In this document: positions 57,865-64,000 of the stretch, one piece after another
Position numbering within the stretch: the stretch's first letter is position 1
How the letters are laid out: each line of letters opens with the position of its first letter
Source of the DNA: Oceanicola sp.
GTDB lineage: Bacteria > Pseudomonadota > Alphaproteobacteria > Rhodobacterales > Rhodobacteraceae
Assembly (NCBI GenBank): GCA_017792405.1
Contig: CP051231.1
Coordinates: forward strand, 1,862,895-1,926,894
Direction: 5' to 3'
Length of the DNA: 64,000 bases
Made by a program: the position numbers and the translations under genes
The notes under the pieces: model-generated
Seen by the model: the letters and a program-made list of their open reading frames with translations, nothing else
Database searches by the model: none
Told to the model about the DNA's origin: nothing

Positions 57865-59517
57865 TCAGAAATAGCCCTTCTTCGGCGGCGCTCCATGGGG
57901 CGCAGGCATCAAGAGCGGCCAAGGCGAGCCATCGCCGCCGCGCTCCTGCTTCACGCAGATCAACGCCGGCTCATCCCGCTCGATCGCTGCGCTCAAGGCC
58001 ACCTCCAGTGCCTCCGGCGTATCGGCCCGCTCTGCATGCAGCCCAAAGCTCTTCGCCATCGCAACGAAGTCCGGGTTCCCCAGCTCGGCACCAATCCGGC
58101 GGCCCTCGTACTGCGTGTCCTGATCCCGCAGCACGTTGCCGAAAGCCCCGTTGTCGAAGACCACCACAACCACACCGATCCCATGCTGCGCCGCGGTGGC
58201 CATCTCCTGCGCGCCAAACAGAAAGCCGCCGTCCCCGGTCACCGCCACCACGGCCTTGTCCGGGTTGGCCACCTTCACCCCCAGCGCGGTATTGTAGCCA
58301 AACCCGAGGTTCTCCTGATAGGCGGAGGTCACATAGGTCCGCGGCTCATAGACCGGAAAGGCAAAGCGCGCCGTGAACCCCACCTGGCTGATCTCCTCCA
58401 CAAAGAACCCGTCACGCGGCAGGGCGGCCCGGATCGCCTTGAGGAAGCCCACCTGAGGCTGGATCTCCTCAATCTTCTCCTCCGCCGCCGCCCGTGCCGC
58501 GCCAATCGCCTCGCTCCGGTCCGGCCCATGCGCCACGCGGCCCAAAAGCGCCGCACAGGCCTCAGCCGCATCGCCCAGCACAAAGGCGTCGGGCTTCAGC
58601 CGCACCGCCTCTGTCGGGTCGATGTCGACCCGCAGCACCTTCAGCCCCTCGGGCCGCCACTGCCAGCGCATGAAGGGCAACTCCAGCCGCGAGCCGATGC
58701 CGATCACAAGGTCGCAGTCACGATACAGATCATACCCCGCCACCATGTTCACGCTCAGCGGATCATCCTCGGGGATCACCCCCTTGCCGCTGCGATGCGC
58801 CACCACCGGCACGCCCAGCTTGCGGGCCAGCGCCAGAACCTCCGCGCCCGCCTCCATTGCGCCGAAACCGACAAAGATCATCGGGTTCTCGGCGGCGGCG
58901 ATCATCTTGGCGGCCTGCCCCAACTGCCCCTCATCGAGCGGCGGCGGCAGCACCTCGTCGCGCTCGAAGCCCCCGCGCACCGTGCCCTTGCTCGCCATCA
59001 CATCCCAGGGCGCCTCGATCGCCGCAGGCCCGCCCCGGCCCCGCGCCATCTCGCCAAACGCCCGGCCCAGCATCCGCCCGGTCTCGCTGGCATGTTCGAT
59101 CCGCCCCGTCCAACGGGTGATGCTCCCCAGCGTCGCAAGCTGGTCGGGCAACTCATGCAGCTGCCCCCGGCCCTGACCAATGAGGTTGGAAAAGATATTG
59201 CCGGTCACGCACAGCACCGGCGTCCCCCCGGCATAGGCTGTGCTCACCGCAGCCCCCGCGTTCAGCACCCCCGGACCCGGCACAACGGTAAACACCCCCG
59301 GCTTGCCGGACGAGCGCGCATAGCCGTAAGCCATGTAGCCCGCCCCCTGCTCATGGCGCGTGTGGATAAACCGAATGCGCCCGGCCTCTCGCGCCAAAGC
59401 GTCGTTGAAGGCGTACATGTGCGCACCGGGTATGCCGAACACCACCTCGGTCCCGGCCTCCGCCAGCCCCGCAGCCAGCGCCTCGCCCGTTGTCAGCTGT
59501 GACGTGTTGCCGATCAT
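57865..59517 (-). CDS. Thiamine-diphosphate-dependent enzyme (acetolactate-synthase-like)
   Basis: This 550-residue enzyme has the ThDP fold of acetohydroxyacid synthase/benzoylformate decarboxylase types: the catalytic Glu56 in HTRHEQGAGYMA, then GDGGFLFGAQEM and NGAFGNV for Mg/ThDP. No small regulatory subunit is next to it. The substrate may be a 2-oxo acid. It lies 39 bp upstream of the CoA-transferase genes on the same strand, so a shared pathway is probable but not identified. The ATG at 59517 is chosen over one 27 bp earlier. Confidence 0.88.
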   Translation of the reverse strand: MIGNTSQLTTGEALAAGLAEAGTEVVFGIPGAHMYAFNDALAREAGRIRFIHTRHEQGAGYMAYGYARSSGKPGVFTVVPGPGVLNAGAAVSTAYAGGTPVLCVTGNIFSNLIGQGRGQLHELPDQLATLGSITRWTGRIEHASETGRMLGRAFGEMARGRGGPAAIEAPWDVMASKGTVRGGFERDEVLPPPLDEGQLGQAAKMIAAAENPMIFVGFGAMEAGAEVLALARKLGVPVVAHRSGKGVIPEDDPLSVNMVAGYDLYRDCDLVIGIGSRLELPFMRWQWRPEGLKVLRVDIDPTEAVRLKPDAFVLGDAAEACAALLGRVAHGPDRSEAIGAARAAAEEKIEEIQPQVGFLKAIRAALPRDGFFVEEISQVGFTARFAFPVYEPRTYVTSAYQENLGFGYNTALGVKVANPDKAVVAVTGDGGFLFGAQEMATAAQHGIGVVVVVFDNGAFGNVLRDQDTQYEGRRIGAELGNPDFVAMAKSFGLHAERADTPEALEVALSAAIERDEPALICVKQERGGDGSPWPLLMPAPHGAPPKKGYF

Positions 59518-59756
59518 GCCGCCCTCCCTAGCCAATTCGTTCACATGTTAAGCATATTCCGCCGATCCCCACAAGGACCGTCGCGGCCTTCCTGCCACAC
59601 CCCTTTATTTCGAGGCAAATCCAATATCCCCGCCCCATTTTGGTCACATTTGCGGCACCCAATATCCAGACAGAGGAGGCAAACTCCCACATATGAGGCA
59701 GGAACCATCGCCGGGCAGCGCCCGTTGGGGTGGTGACACAGCAAAGGAAAAGGGCA

Positions 59757-59909
59757 ATGGCACCGAAGAAATCCGCCAAGCCGGAGATGAAGACCGAAGA
59801 GCGCGCCGCCGACAAGCGCCAGCGCGAGAACAAGTCCGACATCTGGGATATTTCCCCCGATGCCGAGACAGACAAGCGGTACATCATCACCGACTGGGCC
59901 AGCATCTGA
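59757..59909 (+). CDS. Small charged hypothetical protein (50 residues)
   Basis: This ORF is 50 codons with an AAGGAAAAGGG site before the ATG at 59757. The N-terminal half is Lys/Glu-rich and probably helical or disordered; the C-terminal half ends in DKRYIITDWASI. No family recognised. The ORF is followed by a hairpin at 59931-59951 with an 8-bp stem, a sign of a monocistronic unit. Confidence 0.6.
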   Translation: MAPKKSAKPEMKTEERAADKRQRENKSDIWDISPDAETDKRYIITDWASI

Positions 59910-59930
59910 CCCGCTGACACGACCTGTCAG

Positions 59931-59951
59931 CAGGGGCGGCTCTCGCCCCTG
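59931..59951 (+). terminator. Hairpin after the 50-residue protein gene
   Basis: CAGGGGCG (59931-59938) pairs with CGCCCCTG (59944-59951) around a 5-nt loop, followed by only two T. It lies 21 bp after the small protein stop and before the TfoX_C gene. Confidence 0.5.
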
Positions 59952-59987
59952 TTCCGCGCCGAAACCCGGCGCTAAGTTGCGGCCACC

Positions 59988-60323
59988 ATGGCCGACTCCC
60001 CCTCCCCCATTTCCTCGATCCGCAATCTCGGCCCCGCAATGGAGGCCTCCTGCGCCCGTGCAGGCATCCACTCGGCCGAAGAACTCGCGGCCTTGGGAAC
60101 CGATGAAACCTATCGACGACTGCTGAAAAACGGCGCCCGCCCCCATTTCATTGCGTATTACGTGATCGAGATGGGCCTGCAGGGCCGCCCGTGGAACGAC
60201 TGCAAAGGCAAGGAAAAGGAGCGCCTCCGTGCCCGCTTCGATGCCATCGTTGCAGACGCGCATGACCCCGGGCTTTCCGAACTTGAGCGCATGCTAGACC
60301 AAATCGGCGTGCGCCCGCGCTGA
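59988..60323 (+). CDS. TfoX C-terminal-domain (helix-hairpin-helix) protein
   Basis: This 111-residue protein matches the C-terminal TfoX domain: IRNLGPAMEASCARAGIHSAEELAALG followed by an all-helical tail. The domain has the look of a DNA- or protein-binding helix-hairpin-helix. The N-terminal TfoX domain of competence regulators is absent, so it should not be called a competence factor. It lies in a small plus-strand group with DUF4112. Confidence 0.8.
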   Translation: MADSPSPISSIRNLGPAMEASCARAGIHSAEELAALGTDETYRRLLKNGARPHFIAYYVIEMGLQGRPWNDCKGKEKERLRARFDAIVADAHDPGLSELERMLDQIGVRPR

Positions 60324-60379
60324 GCCGCCCCGATGTGAATACCCTTCACATTGGACCCACGCGTCCCCATATAATCTAT

Positions 60380-60778
60380 ATGACCACGCCAATGCCTCTC
60401 TCCGGCCCGGCCATCGACGCCGAAATCGCCGCGCTTCACCGCCTTGCCCGACGCATGGACGCGCTCGTGCGCGTGCCCGGCACCCAGATTGACGTGGGCC
60501 TCGACACGCTCCTCGGCCTGATCCCCGTGTTCGGCGACACCCTCGCCGCCGCACCCTCCGCCTATATCATATGGAAGGCCCACCGCCTCGGCGCCACACC
60601 CGGCGCCCTGGCCTACATGGGATTCAACATGGCGCTCGACTGGTCAATCGGCTCGATCCCGGTGCTGGGCGACGTCTTCGACGCTGCCTACAACGCCAAC
60701 ATCCGAAACGTGTGCCTGCTGGAGAAGAACCTCGCAAAACAGGCGACACTCGCCCGCAATGTGACCGTTCCCAGTTAA
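60380..60778 (+). CDS. DUF4112 membrane protein
   Basis: This 132-residue protein has the DUF4112 pattern: an N-terminal helix (ALHRLARRMDALVRVPGTQIDVGLDTLLGLIPVFGDTLAA) and a second hydrophobic part with DWSIGSIPVLGDVFDAAYNANIRN. Two amphipathic hydrophobic stretches suggest membrane association. The ATG at 60380 is chosen; the longer open frame starts 45 bp earlier at a non-conserved Met. Function unknown. Confidence 0.8.
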   Translation: MTTPMPLSGPAIDAEIAALHRLARRMDALVRVPGTQIDVGLDTLLGLIPVFGDTLAAAPSAYIIWKAHRLGATPGALAYMGFNMALDWSIGSIPVLGDVFDAAYNANIRNVCLLEKNLAKQATLARNVTVPS

Positions 60779-60788
60779 CGCTCAAAGC

Positions 60789-60813
60789 AAAAAGGGCGCC
60801 CCGAAGAGCGCCC
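60789..60813 (-). terminator. Rho-independent terminator of ndk
   Basis: On the minus strand, GGGCGC (60813-60808) pairs with GCGCCC (60799-60794) followed by TTTTT. It lies 40 bp after the ndk stop and 10 bp after the DUF4112 stop on the other strand. Confidence 0.75.
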
Positions 60814-60852
60814 CTTGGCCGGCGAACATCCGTCCGCCATATCCCTTCGGCT

Positions 60853-61275
60853 TTAGCCGACCAGCTCAAGCCCGCTGAAGAAGAAGGCGATCTCCTGAGC
60901 GGCGGTCTCGGGGGCGTCCGAGCCATGCACGGAGTTCTCGCCAACCGACTCGGCAAACTCGGCACGGATGGTGCCCGGGGCCGCATCGGCAGGGTTGGTC
61001 GCGCCCATCACTTCGCGGTTTTTCAGGATGGCGCCCTCGCCTTCCAGCACCTGCACCACGACCGGCTCGGAGGCCATGAACTCGCAGAGCTCACCGTAGA
61101 ACGGGCGCTCGGCGTGCACTTCGTAGAACTTGCCGGCCTGCTCCATCGAGAGCTTGATCCGCTTCTGGGCGACGATCCGCAGACCGGCCTCTTCGAACTT
61201 GGCGTTGATCTTGCCGGTCAGGTTGCGGCGGGTGGCATCGGGCTTGATGATGGAAAGCGTGCGTTCGGTGGCCAT
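60853..61275 (-). CDS. ndk: Nucleoside diphosphate kinase
   Basis: This 140-residue enzyme transfers phosphate between nucleoside di- and triphosphates through a phospho-His. The catalytic His117 is in NSVHGSD. Lys11 in IIKPDA and other nucleotide-binding positions are conserved. An AAGGAG ribosome site lies 7 nt before the ATG. It is the only minus-strand gene in this region and has a strong terminator. Confidence 0.97.
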   Translation of the reverse strand: MATERTLSIIKPDATRRNLTGKINAKFEEAGLRIVAQKRIKLSMEQAGKFYEVHAERPFYGELCEFMASEPVVVQVLEGEGAILKNREVMGATNPADAAPGTIRAEFAESVGENSVHGSDAPETAAQEIAFFFSGLELVG

Positions 61276-61383
61276 CTGGCATCTCCTTTATGTGCCGGGC
61301 GCTGGCCCGGTCCGAATTTCGCGGCTGCGGTAACACGCGGCATCTGGTTTTGAAAGCCCCCGAATGCGCCCTAGCTACGCCGC

Positions 61384-62079
61384 ATGAGCACCCCGCCCCT
61401 CCTGATCTTCGGCGCTGGCAGCATTGGCACCGCACTTGCAGAGGCCGCCCTCGCCGCGCCCGAAGCCCCACCCGTGCATGTCGTCACCCGTGGCACCGCG
61501 TCAGAAGGCACGACCGCCCATCATCTCGATCCGGGCGACGAAACGGCCCTTGCGCAACTGGCCGCGGCCCTGCCCGAGATTTCCGGCCTGCTCATCACCC
61601 TCGGCACGCTGCACACCGATAGCTACGCGCCGGAGAAGAGCCTCAAAGCCCTCGACCCTTCTGCAATGGCCGAGGTTTACCGCGTCAACGCAATCCTGCC
61701 CGCGACGATCTTCAAACACTTCCTGCCGCGCCTGCCCCGCAAGGCCCCCGCCTTCGCCGCCGCGCTCTCCGCCCGCGTCGGCTCGATCTCCGACAACAAC
61801 CTCGGCGGCTGGGTCAGCTATCGCGCGTCCAAGGCCGCGCTGAACCAGGTCATCCGCACCTTCTCCATCGAACTCGCCCGCACCCACCCGCAGGCGCGCC
61901 TCATCGGCCTCCACCCCGGCACCGTTGCAACCGCTCTGTCGCAGCCCTACCGGGGCAATGCCCCCAAGGTCTTAACACCGTCGGAGAGTGCCGCCCACCT
62001 CTGGCGCACCATCGCGGCCACCACCCCGGACGACAGCGGCAAGCTCTTTGCATGGGACGGTACGGAGATCACGCCTTGA
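61384..62079 (+). CDS. Short-chain dehydrogenase/reductase (SDR)
   Basis: This 231-residue SDR has GAGSIG (10-15) as the cofactor motif and Tyr146/Lys150 in SYRASK with Ser134 upstream, completing the catalytic triad. It resembles the CsgA/short SDR-like group. The substrate is unknown. It is 108 bp from ndk, divergent, and 51 bp from the lipoprotein gene. Confidence 0.88.
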   Translation: MSTPPLLIFGAGSIGTALAEAALAAPEAPPVHVVTRGTASEGTTAHHLDPGDETALAQLAAALPEISGLLITLGTLHTDSYAPEKSLKALDPSAMAEVYRVNAILPATIFKHFLPRLPRKAPAFAAALSARVGSISDNNLGGWVSYRASKAALNQVIRTFSIELARTHPQARLIGLHPGTVATALSQPYRGNAPKVLTPSESAAHLWRTIAATTPDDSGKLFAWDGTEITP

Positions 62080-62130
62080 TCCATGGCGCCCGGCACCCTA
62101 TCAAGCATCGCCTTGAAAATACCGGGAAAT

Positions 62131-62613
62131 ATGATGAAAGCACTGATCGCCGCCACCGCCGCCCTGCTCACGCTCTCTGCCTGCATGAGCGGCGCGCCTG
62201 TCACCCAAGCGCCCGTCACTGCCCGCGCCAAACACGCCAGCATCAATGACCGGATCCTCGGCTTCTCCGAGCCGGTCCTGCGCAGCTATGTGGGCAAGGG
62301 CTCCAAGCGCAAGGAGGTCGTCGGCGCCCGCTGCACCCTCGACAGCGCCGAGTTCACCATGCCGCCGCTGACCACGCCGGTCACCCTGCGTCTGCCCGAG
62401 TTGAAAGGGAAGCCGACCCCCTTGCGCATCTCGTGCCAGAGCGCCTCTGGTGAGGGTGATGCGGTGATCCAGCCGCAGATTCAGGGCACCGTTGTCGCAG
62501 GCGCATCGCCGGTGGGCATCGTTGCCGCCATTGCCACCTCCGCGATCGTCGCCTCGCGCGATAAGTGGGGCTGGGGCAACAACGGCGCCGCACTCGACGT
62601 GACGCTCGAGTAA
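62131..62613 (+). CDS. Putative lipoprotein
   Basis: This 160-residue protein has a lipobox LSAC with Cys18. The mature part has a conserved-looking core with two Cys (GARCTLDSAEF and LRISCQSASG) in a strand-rich arrangement, and a hydrophobic Gly/Ala-rich segment (GTVVAGASPVGIVAAIATSA). No family recognised. Two adjacent ATG codons make the start 62131 or 62134. Confidence 0.75.
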   Translation: MMKALIAATAALLTLSACMSGAPVTQAPVTARAKHASINDRILGFSEPVLRSYVGKGSKRKEVVGARCTLDSAEFTMPPLTTPVTLRLPELKGKPTPLRISCQSASGEGDAVIQPQIQGTVVAGASPVGIVAAIATSAIVASRDKWGWGNNGAALDVTLE

Positions 62614-62641
62614 CCTGCCTTTCGATGCCTATGGAACTGCC

Positions 62642-62665
62642 GCGCGGGCTCTGCTAGGCCCGCGC
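62642..62665 (+). promoter_or_regulatory. Hairpin abutting the ABC-F start codon
   Basis: GCGCGGGC (62642-62649) and GCCCGCGC (62658-62665) form a perfect 8-bp stem with an 8-nt loop; the ATG begins at 62667, one base later. No Shine-Dalgarno sequence is visible between. It may limit translation initiation, or be a weak terminator of the lipoprotein gene. Confidence 0.4.
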
Positions 62666-62666
62666 C

Positions 62667-64000
62667 ATGCTGCGCATTTCCGACATATCCTTCGCCATGG
62701 AAGGCCGCCCGCTCTTCGAGCACGCCTCCGCGACCATCCCCGAGGGCCACAAGGTCGGCCTCGTCGGGCGCAACGGCACGGGCAAAACCACCCTCTTCCG
62801 CCTGATCCGCGGCGAACTCGCACTTGAGGGTGGCGACATCTCCTACCCCACCCGCGCCCGCATCGGCGGCGTGGCACAGGAAGCGCCGGCAACCAACGAC
62901 TCGCTTCTCACCACCGTTCTGGCCGCCGACACAGAGCGCGCCGCTCTGCTGGCCGAGGCCGAAACTGCCACGGACCCTCACCGCATCGCCGAGGTGCAAA
63001 CCCGGCTCGCAGATATCGATGCATGGTCTGCCGAAGCCCGCGCCGCCTCCATCCTCTCAGGGCTTGGCTTTTCGCACGAAGACCAGCAGCGCCCCTGCGC
63101 CGATTTCTCCGGCGGCTGGCGGATGCGTGTGGCCCTGGCCGCGGTGCTCTTTTCGCAGCCTGATCTGCTGCTGCTCGACGAGCCTACCAACTACCTCGAC
63201 CTCGAAGGCGCGCTCTGGCTAGAGAGCTATCTTGCTCGCTACCCACACACCGTCATTGTAATTTCGCATGACAGGGGCCTGCTGAACCGGGCCGTCGGGG
63301 GAATCCTGCACCTCGAAGACCGCAAGCTGACCTTCTACCAAGGCAATTACGACAGCTTCGCCGAGACCCGCGCCGCCCGCCTCGCGGTGGCCGAGGCCGA
63401 AAACCGCAAGCAAGAGGCCCGCCGCGCGCACCTGCAAAGTTTCGTGGACCGCTTCCGCGCAAAGGCCTCCAAAGCCGTACAGGCGCAAAGCCGCCTCAAG
63501 ATGCTCGCCCGCCTCAAGCCCATCAGCACGCCGCAGGAAGCCGCGCTCAAGGTCTTCACCTTCCCCGAGCCCGAAGAGCTCTCGCCCCCCATCATCAACA
63601 TGGAGGGCGCCGCCGTGGGCTATGACGGCACGCCTGTCCTGCAACGCCTGAGCCTTCGCATCGACCAGGATGACCGCATCGCCCTTCTCGGCCGCAACGG
63701 TCAGGGCAAGTCCACCCTCTCCAAGCTGCTCGCCGGCAAGCTCGAAGCCCTCTCGGGGCGGATGATCTCGGCCCGCAAGCTGCGCATCGGCTACTTCGCC
63801 CAGCACCAGCTCGACGAGCTGCGCCCCGAGGAGACCCCGCTCGAGCACCTGCGCCGGATGAAGCCCGATGAGCTGCCCGGCAAGCACCGCGCCCGGCTCG
63901 CAGGCTTCGGCGTCATGGCGGCGCAGGCAGAGACCCCCGTGGGCAAACTCTCCGGCGGCCAGAAGGCGCGGCTCTCCCTGCTCATCGCCACGCTCGAAGC
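62667..64000 (+). CDS. ABC-F family ATP-binding protein (3' end outside window)
   Basis: The first 444 codons are present; the frame is open at the right edge. Walker A GRNGTGKTT (34-42), the signature FSGGWRMRVAL and Walker B LLLLDEPTNYLDL form the first ATPase domain. A linker rich in Arg and Ala follows, then a second domain with GRNGQGKST and LSGGQKAR. No membrane segment is present. It resembles Uup/EttA-like ABC-F proteins that act on ribosomes; the exact subgroup cannot be fixed without the end. The ATG at 62667 gives the family-like MLRISDISFA N-terminus. Confidence 0.93.
   Translation, partial: MLRISDISFAMEGRPLFEHASATIPEGHKVGLVGRNGTGKTTLFRLIRGELALEGGDISYPTRARIGGVAQEAPATNDSLLTTVLAADTERAALLAEAETATDPHRIAEVQTRLADIDAWSAEARAASILSGLGFSHEDQQRPCADFSGGWRMRVALAAVLFSQPDLLLLDEPTNYLDLEGALWLESYLARYPHTVIVISHDRGLLNRAVGGILHLEDRKLTFYQGNYDSFAETRAARLAVAEAENRKQEARRAHLQSFVDRFRAKASKAVQAQSRLKMLARLKPISTPQEAALKVFTFPEPEELSPPIINMEGAAVGYDGTPVLQRLSLRIDQDDRIALLGRNGQGKSTLSKLLAGKLEALSGRMISARKLRIGYFAQHQLDELRPEETPLEHLRRMKPDELPGKHRARLAGFGVMAAQAETPVGKLSGGQKARLSLLIATLE

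Overview
The window is a chromosomal segment of a high-GC alphaproteobacterium, most likely a member of the Rhodobacteraceae (Roseobacter group). The evidence is the nuo operon layout, with DUF5333- and DUF5337-type inserts and a NuoE carrying a C-terminal extension; the nuoN-birA-coaX-rnj order; the trgA-trgB-cysK tellurite cluster known from Rhodobacter; and an AcuI-type acrylyl-CoA reductase. No insertion sequence, integrase, prophage or CRISPR array was seen. Genes are densely packed, and many neighbours overlap by 4 bp (ATGA).

Layout. 1-2059 (+): the end of an alpha/beta hydrolase and an RhlE-like RNA helicase. 2062-25849 (-): one long transcription unit from a sigma70-like promoter through nuoA to nuoN, then birA, coaX and rnj, closed by a terminator next to the helicase. 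It encodes all 14 subunits of respiratory complex I plus eleven interspersed genes: an NTF2-like protein, a sulfotransferase, a methyltransferase, a carboxymuconolactone-decarboxylase-like protein, a lipoprotein, four small membrane proteins, a DUF5333 protein and one unknown.

25888-33255: a LysR regulator with a divergent DUF1127 gene, a divergent SIS-domain/Gfo-Idh-MocA pair, a GFA protein, an exported propeller-like protein, tRNA-Ser, two tandem HEMVHW metallopeptidase-like paralogues, a small unknown and an AlaX editing protein. 33252-40299 (-): an MscS-type channel, cysK, trgB (GGCT-NUDIX fusion), trgA and a photolyase. 40391-46710 (-): an AGCS symporter, an exported VWA protein, a BCCT transporter, acuI and sufE.

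46835-54117: a lipoprotein, a TPR-methyltransferase, a CAT-anticodon tRNA, purM-purN, rnd, a histidine kinase without an adjacent regulator, a metallo-beta-lactamase-fold hydrolase and tRNA-Asn. 54118-56248: a 336-bp AT-rich gap, two tandem secreted paralogues sharing a four-cysteine domain with unlike disordered tails, and a LapG-like cysteine peptidase on the other strand. 56435-59517 (-): two CoA-transferase subunits and a ThDP-dependent enzyme. 59757-64000: small proteins (a 50-residue charged protein, TfoX_C, DUF4112), ndk, an SDR, a lipoprotein and a truncated ABC-F ATPase.

The most unusual features are the heavily interleaved nuo operon, the tandem secreted four-cysteine pair and the tandem HEMVHW pair. 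Their functions cannot be settled from sequence alone.
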